From positions 62,395,622-62,459,621 of the forward strand of contig NC_090246.1 of assembly GCF_037325665.1 (NCBI RefSeq): 64,000 nt of DNA, in the 5' to 3' direction. Positions 10,268-39,800 of this stretch are shown here, in pieces. This DNA comes from Littorina saxatilis (lineage: Eukaryota > Mollusca > Gastropoda > Littorinimorpha > Littorinidae). How positions within the stretch are numbered: the first letter of the stretch is position 1; every line of letters starts with the position of its first letter. The translations under genes were made by a program, and so were the position numbers. Below the pieces are notes generated by a model that had not been told where the DNA came from, ran no database searches, and was given only the letters and a program-made list of their open reading frames with translations.

Positions 10268-12365
10268 GTTCAGGAGACAATGCCCAACTGGGTTAGACAC
10301 AAATACTGCTTTGGACTGGTTGAAGTCTCGCACAAATCTAAATTTCAACCAATCCGACCCAGCGCTTGTGTCCCACCGATTTGGGCACCTTCTCATTCAT
10401 ACTAGCCTTGGATGTTTAATGGGGAGAGTGATATGAGAATGTATGATCTCAACTAATTTGTTTGATTGTCACCGATGACAGCAACAATCTCTTAGATTTA
10501 TATGCTGCTAGAAGGCTAGCCCTGAAGTAGCTAACATGTCCTTCAAACTTTACATTTAACTCGCATATATAATTTCCTGTGGACAGCTGCCCCTTTCAAA
10601 CGCGCAAGTCATCATGTAAATATGTTCTGAGGGTGAAAGGATCATCATGAACATGTGCTTCCATGAAATTCCTCGCACCTCTTTATACTTTTGCCACATC
10701 CCGTTCTCCTGCTAATGTTTGGATGTTCATGACACTACAGCAAAAAACATCAATCTTTTTCAACCACAGCAAACAACACCAATACTTGTCACATTCTCTT
10801 CACGACTTGCATCTCACAACTGTTCCACAAAGTAATTACATGAAAAAAGTAGAAACCAGACACATGCATACATATATAACTAATACAACACACTTGGTGA
10901 TCGAGTTACCACATGGATTTCATGTGACGCATCTTTTGCTTTAACAAATTAATTTCCATGCAGTGCTCAGTGTTCCTGAATAGTATAATTTTGATTTGTG
11001 AAAAGTTTGGATTGCAAAAAGGCAGTAATTTTTCTAGTATTATACCAATTGGTATATCACTGACCAATTTATGTTTTGTTTTAACAGATTTGTCCCGTAA
11101 AATTATAATGTAATGATTCCTTTGACCGGTTGATATGACAGACTGCGAGAGCCAGGATTTTCACTTGTTAAGAGATGCAAGTTTGAAAAAAAGGCTTGTG
11201 TTATCACTGCTCAGTTCACTTGATGAAACAGGGCATATTGTATTTGCATCATTACTTTGAAATGATACAGGTTGACCGTACTTGAACAAAATCTGTACAT
11301 TTAAAGTTGTAAACACACTTGTCTGTCACAGTCTTTTTGGGCTGCAGCAGTCGGTCTGCAGACGTTCATGTAATGGAGCACTGACAGAAAAATCCAATAC
11401 TTTGCTTTACAAAAGATTCACACAAAGCATAAAACGGAAAGGGAGATAAATGTAATTGTGGGCATTGGCAATACCATTACAAGCTAATTCACCAGCAATG
11501 CAGTGAGAGGGGTAGCTTTTAAGTTTACTTGTTAATGACCAGGTGCACTAGATTAACAGGGTTTATTGCTCATGAATGTGAAAAAGGCTCAAACTTTGGA
11601 TGACACCATAACCTTAAAAAAATCTTGGCAGCTTGGAAAAAAAGGTGACAGCAGAAAGGGAAAAGCATCGACAGTAATTGAAAAACAAAATACCACAATA
11701 ATACACAGGACAAAGAGCAACTGAAGCGAAGTTTACACATACCTTGCTAAGTTAGAGTGTAATGCAAGACAAGCAGGACCACTAAGGTAAATCTTACAAG
11801 GTACATCTTACAACAGGGGCGTAGCACAGATACTAACCAATTACACTGGAAACACCCCAGCGATAGCGACGCCAGTGTAGCTATCAATGGCGCAAAATAC
11901 ATCTTGTGACTGCGATAGTTCACATTTTTTATGGCCTTCTCAGTGTTTCATGTGTCATGTACTACCTAGAGATAAAAAAATAAAAAAATGGACGATTCAA
12001 AATTTCTTCTAAGACTTCATGTAATCTCATAACACTACGCAGTCTCCCTCCTGAGTACACCTCGAACTGTAATCTTCAGACATGAGACCAGCAAATGTTC
12101 CAAAAGTAGGAAAGTAAGCCGGGGTCCAGAGGCCGCATAGGCCCCTGGTGGGGTCCAGGGGCAACGCCCCGGTAGGGGGTTTAGGGGGGCAGCCCCCCTG
12201 ACGGAAAATTAATGTTAAAATTATAAAGGCCATTTTGGGGCCTCTCCTGATAGCAAAAAATTAGTTCATGCCTTTTTAAAAAGCTATAAAAATGACAAGA
12301 ATAATATGTTTTAGCATTTTAAACAAAAGTGTAATTTATAACAATCACACACACACAAAACTTAC
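10268..12365. other. No gene seen
   Basis: AT-rich sequence without supported exons. A palindromic G/C-rich stretch at about 12115-12200 resembles that at 5775-5885 and is probably part of the same transposon family. This stretch lies downstream of the minus-strand exon at 12366 and may hold its intron or untranslated sequence. Confidence 0.4.
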
Positions 12366-12633
12366 TTGAAAACTTTCAGAACCAACACATTTTTTCCACC
12401 AAGTCCGTATTTCACCACGCAGTGGCCGTTGTCGCACCACGTGCACACGGCCTGACCGGGAATGGATATCTTGGCGATACTGTCGCCAATGAGCTGGCGC
12501 CTTTCTTTCTTGTTGTGATAATGACAGTCACTTCTTCTGACAGCCAGTTGGCTTTCCACTTGTTTTTCACACTTTGGTCGTCGATCGTAAGAGCTTCTAC
12601 AGCCAACAAAACAATACGGAATCCAGACGCCAT
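12366..12633 (-). pseudogene. Zinc-binding-like domain exon with a frame change
   Basis: An ATG at 12633 opens a frame containing KNKWKANWLSEE. The family signature then continues one frame over with GDSIAKISIPGQAVCTWC and KYGLGGKNVL, up to a donor (TTCAA|GTAAG) at 12366. The order W..W, GD, C-x2-C, YG..GK is familiar from N-terminal zinc-finger domains of transposase-like proteins in marine invertebrates. The fragment KNKWRNDW plus WCLVCSK inside the hAT element at 46.4 kb is of the same type. The shift may be a real break or a sequence error. No downstream exon was found. Confidence 0.45.
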
Positions 12634-13531
12634 GATGCTACCTTTTTCACCTTCGGCGTTTGGAGATCGGCAGCCAATCAAAACAACCCGCAAACCGCCA
12701 TCGGTGAATATTTAGGCCTAGGCGATAATCGTCGGATATCGACAGCCAATCAAACGCGACCCATGATACTGCTATGGGTTCACGCGAGTGCTGGGGTGCG
12801 AATGCACTGACTTCAGACGCAGACAGCTTCAGCTGAACGGTTCATACCACCACCACCCCCCCTCTTTTTTTTCTCAACGAATTTGCATCGATCTCAAGAA
12901 TGGTCTGTGAGCTAAGGAAAATATCGGAATTCCGATAAAATTCGGACCAGTCCCATGTCTGAATCTTGGTAAATGTGAACGTAACGGTGTACAACGTGTT
13001 TGCAATCAGAGGCAAAATTTGCAATAATTAATAGACACGACTCTACATATACATGACTGTACCTAAAAATTCACTGAGCCATTACAGTAAATGAAAAAAA
13101 CCCATTATACAGCAGTATCAAATGAATACAATGAAAGCTTGCACAAGCAAAACATGGGGAAAAGCAACACAATCTAAGAACATACTTCTTGAAAAAAACC
13201 TTTCAATAACTGGTGATCCTTAAAATATATCAATTCCTGCTTTGCACAACCAATTTCCATGGATTTTTTTGTTTTTGTTTTTGTTTTGCATAACAATTTC
13301 GACTTAGCGTATTTAAGCTCACACATCAGAAGGTATGAAACCTTCCTTATCGGCAGCTTCTTCTGCTCATAATCCGTCCGTGATTTTTGAAAGTATCAGA
13401 CAAACCTGATCATCATGAGAAAGTTTGAACAGATGGAATGCATCGTACAACCAATCTCCATTTGTTCCAGCAAGCATCATAATTATTCTGCAGTGTTACA
13501 TTATTTACAGAAACCCGGCCTAAACATCCAT

Positions 13532-13840
13532 CTTAAAGCTGTGGTCTATTTATGACTTTCATGGGCTACAAGTTTGAAAAGATAGGGCTGAGAATCATGT
13601 ACAGAATTCTGTACAGAGAACGCGGCCTGAAACCCCATATATACAGCGTGTATGAGCTCGAGAGCTTCAGTCAACGCTTGTATTTTGCCGTGATAACATA
13701 CGGTTAGCTCACTCAGGACTGATCATATTTTATTTTCAAGAGAGATCAAGGGGAAAAAATAAACGCCTCGGCGGAGATTCGAACCCACAACCTCGAGATT
13801 TTGTGGCTGATGTACTAACCACTAGGCTACTGCGCCAATT
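13532..13840 (-). mobile_element. tRNA-derived SINE, family F, minus copy
   Basis: The minus-strand head has a B-box-like GGTTCGAATC and an A-box-like TAGTGGTTAG; the element ends toward low coordinates in ATAGACCACAGCTTTAAG. It contains about 110 bp not present in the inverted sister at 14212-14387. Confidence 0.65.
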
Positions 13841-14211
13841 GTGAAAAAGAAGAAAAAACATTGATATGAATTCATTTTATGTTATTCTTGAAGCATCACG
13901 ATTTATATCTCTATCCGCCCACTGTTAAGAAGTGAATATAACTATTTCTTTGATGTCTGTTTTCAACTGCACAGAGCTTTTGAAGGATTCAATTACATAT
14001 TTTTCTTGCATGTTGTCAATAGAGATATCGCAGCCAACACATGGTGCGAATGTCGTGTAGCATGGCGGTGTAAACATGTACTGCGATTCCGTGAAACATG
14101 TTTGCAAAATAAAGGCAAATTTAAACGGTAATTTGTACGTTTTTGCAACACATGAATGGTAATTCAAGCTAGAATGATACAAAATTATTAATTGTTCTCA
14201 CTTTGTCAACA

Positions 14212-14387
14212 CTGGTGGAGTGGCCTAGCAGTTAAGACATCGGCCACAACATTTCGAGGTCTTGAGTTCGAATATCTGCCCAGGCGTTTATTTTTTCTGC
14301 TCGATCCCTCTTGACAAGTATGCTCAGCTTTTAAGGGGCAAACCGGATGTTACCACGGCAAAATTCAAGATAGACCACAGCTTTAAG
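14212..14387 (+). mobile_element. tRNA-derived SINE, family F, plus copy
   Basis: Same family as 13532-13840 in the opposite orientation: A-box-like TGGCCTAGCAG, B-box-like GAGTTCGAATA, and the same CACAGCTTTAAG end. The two copies are head to head, about 370 bp apart. Confidence 0.65.
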
Positions 14388-15629
14388 TGTACATACTATA
14401 GTACTGTGCCTTGTGTTTTCAGGTAATGATCACTCCATTCTTTACTTCACATTCAGGAACTTTACATTTTTCAAATGAAGATCAGGGCATTCTCGACTTC
14501 ATCCCCCCCCCCCCCCCCTCCCCTCACCTTCCTCTTAGTAGATCTGCATTGCCAGGGATACAAGGGATACCAATTAACAAGCCCCACTGAAAACATGACT
14601 AACAGAAAGTATGACTCATTCAAGGGATGAGAACATGCCTATATTTCTTTTAATTTGTTGCACCATACAGTAAGGCGTTCGACTGTAATCATACATAAAA
14701 TACTGTGAAAATGATTGACAAAAAAACATGAGCAACTCAGCTGTTCTTTCCTCTGATAACCTCAGTGTAGCAGTCGGTCAATACAGACAACAGAACATCA
14801 ACCTAATAAAGAGATCAAGGTCAAGCTCCTTCTGCACAATGTTCAAGTAATTGTCTTCCAGTTTACTATTCCATCTAGGCGTTATGCCACCACCCAACCC
14901 TCATTCCAAACTGTTGCTTCACTTCAGCCACAGCTTCACACACACCAAAAAATGACACCAGGTATATGACACGCATTATTTAATGTCTTTATGTATGTCC
15001 ATTTTGTGTTGTTCCTCCATGGAGCGTACTGCCTTCTGTTCTTAGTCAGGTCCAAAGGGGACGTTACATTCTATTAGTCAGCTTCTTGCAAGAGGGCTGA
15101 ATATGCCACAGTAGCCTGGTACTCAGTGTGTACATCTCTGCTGTGGCTACAGCCAGATGCGTACTTGCTGCCAACATACACAGTCCATGCATCCACTAAA
15201 CAGAGGGTACTGAAGGGGAAAAAGCTGCAGTAGTCCAAAAACTCAGTAGCAAACGGCAGACACGCACTCCATTCTCCTACACAACAATTTCTAAGAAACT
15301 AGCAGATACATCAAACTGGCTGAGAAGTGACATTCACACTGACTCCCCCCCCCCCCCCCCCAGAAACCACACACACAGCAACCTCTAAACAAAACAAAAA
15401 ATGCCCCCCCCCCCCCAATCAAAACATCCTACATGTATAAAGCATTGAAGCAGCACTTGCATTTAGGATCCGCACAGCAGACATTCACTTTTTTTTTCCC
15501 CAGAAGAGTTGTTTATGCAAACATTTTCTACTTGACCTCCAGTGTGAGTGTACACAAGTAGTATCAAAAAGCATTGAATTTACATTTCCCTGACAAATAG
15601 TAAACAGCATACACCAAACAAGACACACA
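14388..15629. other. No gene seen; C tracts
   Basis: Intergenic sequence downstream of DNAJC7. Holds poly-C runs at about 14504-14518, 15346-15361 and 15404-15417. No open frame of note. Confidence 0.5.
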
Positions 15630-16507
15630 GAGAATAAGCTTTAATCCATTTTTATTATTGTTGAAAAGATCAGTTAATTGTGGACAACCCCATAATCATT
15701 CTCGGATTCTGGGATAAAAAGTCTCCAAGTAACTTCTGTTAAAACCAAATCAAGATTCTTAAAACAACATAAAATCACCCAATCTAAAATCAAATGTTCT
15801 TTATTTCGGCAGGTACATGTATAATGGAATCGTGAGCCACCAACAATGGTGTACAGCACAGTCCCACAAACAATCCATCTCTTATTTTTGACAGAAGACT
15901 AATATAAACACCACAAATTACAATCTTTTTTCTTTAAATTTAAAGAAGGTAAGACTCTGATACAAACAACACAAATTACTATCTGTTTTCTTCATCTTTA
16001 ATAATCAATGGGTCTGCCCACCAGTGTTTGTAAAGTGCACTAGATCTCGGCATACTTTTTTTTAAACAAATTTCACAAAACCACATTAAATTTACACAGG
16101 CTCAGAATGAAAAGGTTCCACCATATTCTGATTATCAGCACAGTTTAGGACACACTAAACAATCCAAGATGTCTTTTTCATATGCATCTAATCGTCAAAT
16201 TAAAACAAACTACATTTCTGTCTCTTATTTAACACACACACATTCTGACACAACGCTACCTCAAATTAAAAGATCCAGATACTTCAAAATTAATGTTCAA
16301 ACACTTCAAATATGCACACCCTGTCTCTTTTTCTTGGTAAACGCAAGCATACAAATTACAATATTTAACACTATCCCTCATTCCCGTTTACACACACATG
16401 CATACATACTCTTTCTCTCTCTCTCTCTCTCTCTCACTCCCTCCATCAGATACACAGTAACCATCAGACACACAGTAACGGTCGCCAGATAATCCACAGT
16501 GGCCAGG
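15630..16507 (-). other. Probable 3' untranslated region of DNAJC7
   Basis: Follows the DNAJC7 stop on the minus strand. AATAAA signals occur at about 15800 and at 15651-15656; the latter would place cleavage near 15630. No other gene is seen here. The end point is inferred. Confidence 0.5.
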
Positions 16508-33633
<17,126 letters not shown>

Positions 33634-33872
33634 GTTGAACCCTCACAGCCTCACGCGTGATATGACGAGAATGTGTATGCACAAGTACACACCCAGTGCA
33701 AGGTCATCTCTGAACTATAAATAGCACCAGACTGGTGTGTAGTAGTGACGTCATAGAATCATGCGTTCTCTGCCACAAGGAAAGTTAACCCCGAACTTCC
33801 AAAGTAACTAGACTGTTCTTGATACGTTTGCTTACCAGCCTGGGACGATAGAGAAACACATTGCTTGATAAA
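33634..33872. promoter_or_regulatory. Bidirectional promoter between DNAJC7 and the ASB-like gene
   Basis: Only 239 bp separate the DNAJC7 start (33633, minus) from the ASB-like start (33873, plus). A full palindromic CRE, TGACGTCA, is at 33746-33753, and a TATA-like TATAAATAG at 33716-33724 is placed to serve the plus-strand gene. No heat-shock element was recognised. The CRE and TATA are seen directly; their use is inferred. Confidence 0.7.
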
Positions 33873-36800
33873 ATGTCAGAAAGGCAGCTGTCTGCCAAAC
33901 TCAGAAGTGCCATCAATGCAGGAGACCACAAAGCTGTGCAGAGGCTTGTGAAGGGTGGAGTTGACATAAACGCAAAATTTTGGGTAAGAATCCAAGTAAC
34001 CAACTTACCAAGTCACCTACCACATGCTTTCACTAGTTTCAGGGACTCTTCCAAGAAGTCTAGCTCTTGTAAAGCAGGCTGGGGTCATTCAAATAACTAA
34101 TACGAATAAATCTCAGACACAGCTTACAACGGACGAAGAAGATGTTGCACATCTCCGGCATATCTGGAGCCAGGAGGTAAGCTTCTCTGGGAGAAAAGCA
34201 TGCCCTGGACAAAACCCCTCCCTTCGGTTGATATCATAGGCTTATATTCATACAACTTTACATTTCCTGTCCAAGTTAGAAATTTTTCTTTTCATTTACA
34301 ACAGTTGGGGCTGATTTGTCCACACAACCATTGGCAAAAAAACGTATAGCCTACATGTGTATGTATTACAAAAGTCCTATCAGCTAAAAGGTGCTTTTGG
34401 TAGCAATTAGTTCTTCTCTTCTTCTTCCGTACAGGACTGGGTTCTTGTGAACGTGAGTCCCGCGGTTGAGTCACTGTTACCGAGAGTGGTTAGCTCCGGT
34501 AAACAGGGAGATTAAAAAGGTGGGGAGGTTAAAACTATGTACAGGGGAGAGTGCGTTCAAGGGGCTCTCATCCCGGCTGCAGGAGACTGCTGTCGAGATG
34601 GGAGTGATACGACTCCAGGGAGGGGGCCGATAATATTAATGTTGGTAACTTATTCCATTCGGATGTGGTGCGGGGCAAAAATGTGTTTGAAAGGGCTGGT
34701 GAAGGGCGTACTCCTGGTGCAGCCGGCCAGCTCCCAGTGCCCCAAATGACATCCTTGTGTTGTGCTCTGTGAGAGGTGTTTTGTGTGTGCTTAATATTAT
34801 TTTGTTTGGACCTAGCTATTGATGTGTGCATTGTTGTTAAACAGTTGTTTATTGTATGTTTATGAGGGTCTGTAGATGTTGTTTTTTTCTTCTGTTAGTT
34901 CTGTGTTGACAGCTCTTCGACAAGCGCTTAGAACTGTACCCACGGGATACGCGCGATATAAGCTTCTTATTGATTGATTGATTGATTGTGGTGTAGGTTG
35001 CCGTCTTCGCCTTTTGGGTACACTCCCTGAAGCTGCGTTGCAGAAAACCAACAGCCCGGTTCCCTTTTGCAGCCACGTTGTTGATAGTTTCTTGCATGGT
35101 GTTGCTCAGGATGTTAATGAAAACTACTACACTAACTTGACTACAGAAAACAGGGACTCGGAAGGAAAATAACAGCATTCTCAACAGGAAAAAGGAGGAC
35201 TGTATGATCTGAGAATTATGCTTGGTCTGCTTACTGTACTCTTGCATGCATTATTGCATAGGTGGGCAAGTTTCGTGTTGCAGAGATTTTTTTTCCGTCG
35301 CTGGCTCTTGACCCCGCTTCATCCCCAAAGAGGCAATAATGGTCCTTGTGGGCTTTGGCTACCAACAGGAACAAGAAGAAGATCTATATATACCTTCCTT
35401 GTGTTTTTAGTTTACTGTGCTTAGTAAGTATTAATTGTGATATTCCAATGTCTTTATGTGTGCACACAGTATGACAGCACCCTGCTGCATGAAGCGGTGT
35501 CCATGTCCAGCGTGGAACTGGTGCAGATGCTGATCAGGGCAGGAGCTGAGGTCAACAGCACTAACCAGGTTTGTGATCAAAGGGTTAGAACTATGGAAAC
35601 CGAACGTGACTTGTTTGGGCACATATATATATATACTTCCCTTGATTAAAAAAACTGTTCGGGACGATAGTTTTTATTTTTTACTTGTATACCATTGAAG
35701 CATATCCTGCCTGATAACTTGCACATTTGACACTTGAGAGCAATGTTTGACTGTTGACAGAGCGGTTTAAAAATCTGCTGATGCGAAAGCACAGGCACTG
35801 CGGCCTTGCACTCCCGAGCTCAGCCCCCCGCGGGTTAGGGGGAAGAGATTTACCCGATGCTCCCCAGCATGTCGTAAGAGGCGTCTAACGGATTCTGTTT
35901 CTCCTTTTACCCTTGTTAAGTGTTTCTTGTATAGAATATAGTCAATTTTTGTAAAGATTTTAGTCAAGCAGTATGTAAGAAATGTTAAGTCCTTTGTACT
36001 GGAAACTTGCATTCTCCCAGTAAGGTAATATATTGTACTACATTGCAAGCCCCTGGAGCAAATGTTTGATTAGTGCTTTTGTGAACAAGAAACAATTGAC
36101 AAGTGGCTCTATCCCATCTCCCCCCTTTCCCCATCGCGATATAACCTTGAACGGTTGAAAACGACGTTTAACACCAAATAAAGAACTAGAACTATCACGT
36201 TCCAGAAATCAGGTCAATCAGGAGTAGTACATGTAAAAGATTGTACTTGTGGTGAGATTATGAACAGGAGTCATTCGTTCTTGTTGCTTGTCATTTGCAC
36301 TTACGTACCTTCAACACTACATGTTACTACTGCATTAATATTAATAATAATACGAGAATTTATGACGTGCACATATCTCACCACAAGGCGACTCAAGGCG
36401 CACTCATACACATTCTTTCGCATCAACAACTCATGCTCACTCATATATATATAAAACATCAGAAATATATATATCAATAATAATGAATGTTTCAGCCTGT
36501 GGGCACCCATTCCCAGTATGATTTACACTAACGATCATTGGGGGTGGGGGGTTATTTTTACAAAGATAGGTACTGTAATACTGATATGTTTGTGCTTTTT
36601 TGACTCACATGCGAAGCAAAAGTGAGTCTATGTACTCACCCGAGTCGTCCGTCCGTCCGTCCGTCCGTCCGGAAAACTTTAACGTTGGATATTTCTTGGA
36701 CACTATTCAGTCTATCAGTACCAAATTTGGCAAGATGGTGTATGATGACAAGGCCCCAAAAAACATACATAGCATCTTGACCTTGCTTCAAGGTCAAGGT

Positions 36801-39800
36801 CGCAGGGGCCATAAATGTTGCCTAAAAAACAGCTATTTTTCCCATTTTTCCCATTTTCTCTGAAGTTTTTGAGATTGAATACCTCACCTATATATGATAT
36901 ATAGGGCAAAGTAAGCCCCATCTTTTGATACCAGTTTGGTTTACCTTGCTTCAAGGTCAAGGTCACAGGAGCTCTTCAAAGTTGGATTGTATACATATTT
37001 TGAAGTGACCTTGACCCTGAACTATGGAAGATAACTGTTTCAAACTTAAAAATTATGTGGGGCACATGTTATGCTTTCATCATGAGACACATTTGGTCAC
37101 ATATGATCAAGGTCAAGGTCACTTTGACCCTTATAAAATGTGACCAAAATAAGGTAGTGAACCACTAAAAGTGACCATATCTCATGGTAGAAAGAGCCAA
37201 TAAGCACCATTGTACTTCCTATGTCTTGAATTAACAGCTTTGTGTTGCATGACCTAGGATGACCTTGACCTTGGGTCAAAGTCACATGTATTTTGGTAGG
37301 AAAAATGTGTAAAGCATGTGAGTCGTATGGGCTTTGCCCTTCTTGTTTGTCAAGATGATGGGTTTATGTATTATCAATATCAAGTAGTTTCCCCTTTGAT
37401 TATGCTTTGGTGCAGTAACATGGACAACGTGTACAGGTTTGTATATTTATTGCATTTCACAAGGTAACGTCAGTCAATGGCTTTGAATATTATTTCAACA
37501 GGATGGACGCACAGCTCTCCATCTGGCATGTCGAGGGGGTCACATTGACATCGTTCAGGCCTTGATTGCAGCAGGAACCAACGTCAATATGCGCACAATG
37601 GTAAAGTCTATGCTTTTGAATGTTCAGTGCTATTTTGTCATCCTTCTTCTTGCATGCAAGAATGGATAGTTTGGTGTAAGATGAAAACCCATGAGTTACA
37701 AATTCAGTTCATTCTGTGCAGAGAAAGTACTAACTTCAACTTGAATTTCTTCCATGTGATACAGAATTATAGTTTAATGTGTCATGGTTGAAGAATCAAT
37801 TTAAATCTATTTCTATATCAAACAGGATTACATTTACTCCCAGTGTTACATGCTGTGGGTACATTTACAATCAGAACTTTCTTCTTATTTATAATAAGTA
37901 TCAGTGGCAACGTTGACAACAAGGGAAGGAGATTTCGGCAGCACATTTGCTTCACTGATAGATGCCATGCATGCAAAGTGAATCTAACAGAACTTGTTGT
38001 GGTTTGTTGAGTGGGTCTGAGTTTGACCTATGATAAGCACAGTAGCTTGCAAGTAAAGTAGTATATGTGCTGACATGCAGTAAAAAAACCTGATGTATAG
38101 GACTGATATATTGCTCAGGACGGGAAGACATGCCTGCACGTGGCGGTGTGGCGAGGGCACCAGGAGGTGGTGGAACGCTTGGTGAAGGCTGGCGCCAATG
38201 TCAACATCACTGACTCCGTGAGTCTTTTACTTATAGCTTCTTTTAGGTCTTGTATGAGGCATGTATTTTGTATGTGTCTCTAGATGGGTACATAGTGGAA
38301 AGAACATCATCCTTCGATGTGGTAGGTTCTGCGTCTGGTGGGCTAAGGACAGAGATTTTTCCGATTTCCCAGGTCAGCTTATGTGCAGTGCAAACACAAG
38401 ACGAAGTATGCAAAAAAAATCCTGTAATCCATGTTCGGTGGGTTTTAGAAACACGAAAAAAAACATCATGCATCCCTCTATATGACTGTCTGAATGCAAA
38501 AGCCCACTTGTGCCCGTGAGTGTGGGTGAAAGTCATAGCCCACGATTGCAGAGGAAGAAGTATGTGTCTGTGTTGTTCTTGGGTGTGTGGATGGGGATGT
38601 GTGAGTACAGTATGTGTGAGTGAAGGCCTTGTTTTCGTAATTTAGTGTGTGTGTGATTGATTGGAGTCAAGACTTTTTCTATGGTTTGTAGCTTGTAACA
38701 GAACATTCACCAGTCAGTCAGTAAGAATATATCGTGTCCATGTGTGTCAACAAAAAGTTGCCTTGCTGGTGAAATTTTTGCTGAGTTCCTTTTTCCTTGC
38801 AGGAAGGCTGTACTCCTGTATACTGGGCAGCTCGCTCAAATTACCTGCCCATTCTCAAGTTACTGGTCGGTGCAGGGGCGAAGGTCAATTACAGAGTCAA
38901 GGTAAACAAATGCATGCATATTAGAGCAGTTTAAAAATTAGTGAACTTTGAACTGAATCATTTCATTTATGTTGCGCCCGCCCTACCAGGTCTACAAGTT
39001 CATGCACATCAGAAGCCTTTTTTTGTGTGTGTGTGAAAAGAATTGAACTTTGAAGAACATCTTCTCATTTAATATACACATACGCTTATCGTATTTTTGA
39101 TTCCAGAGCAAGTGGACGCCGCTTCATGTCGCCTTGCATCTAGGTCACATGGCAGTTGTGCGCTACCTCATTCTGCAAGGAGCAGAAACGAACATCACAG
39201 TTCAGGTGAGAGTGCTCAGTAAGCTACTTTTGATGGAATTTCATCACAACCTTAATGCTGACAGTAACTAGCAAGATTGTGGTGGCTATCTTTAAAAAAA
39301 CAAAAACAAAGTGGCTTGTTTAACACTCGGCAGTCTTATGTTTCATTGGCAGGGCAAATATTTGAGTATATAATAGAGTAGCGCTAGAAATGTCTGTCAG
39401 AAATATTGAAGATGTGAGGTAGTACTATCCGTATTGACAGTGCCATGCCCAGATATGTAGTCAGTTGATGTTCCAAAACATCCAAAGGAAACATTCTGTG
39501 TTCAGCATCCTATTTGAGATGCATTGCAATAATTATGTTGTAAAACAAAAATCCCAATGTTTGTCTTTCATGTTCTATAACTATTAAGCTGGATCAGAGT
39601 CGAGGTAATCACATACAGAGAAGCACCCACACACACACTCTCTCTTTCTGTCTCTCCCCTCCACCCCCCTCCCCAGCGCTCTTCAAAAGTTCAGACTATC
39701 AAAATCGCATCCATGTGGTGTGTTGCAGAACAAAACAGTGGTATCCCTCTTGATGGACAACCAGCACCTCTCCCACGAGGTGCGACAAGAGACACTGGAC

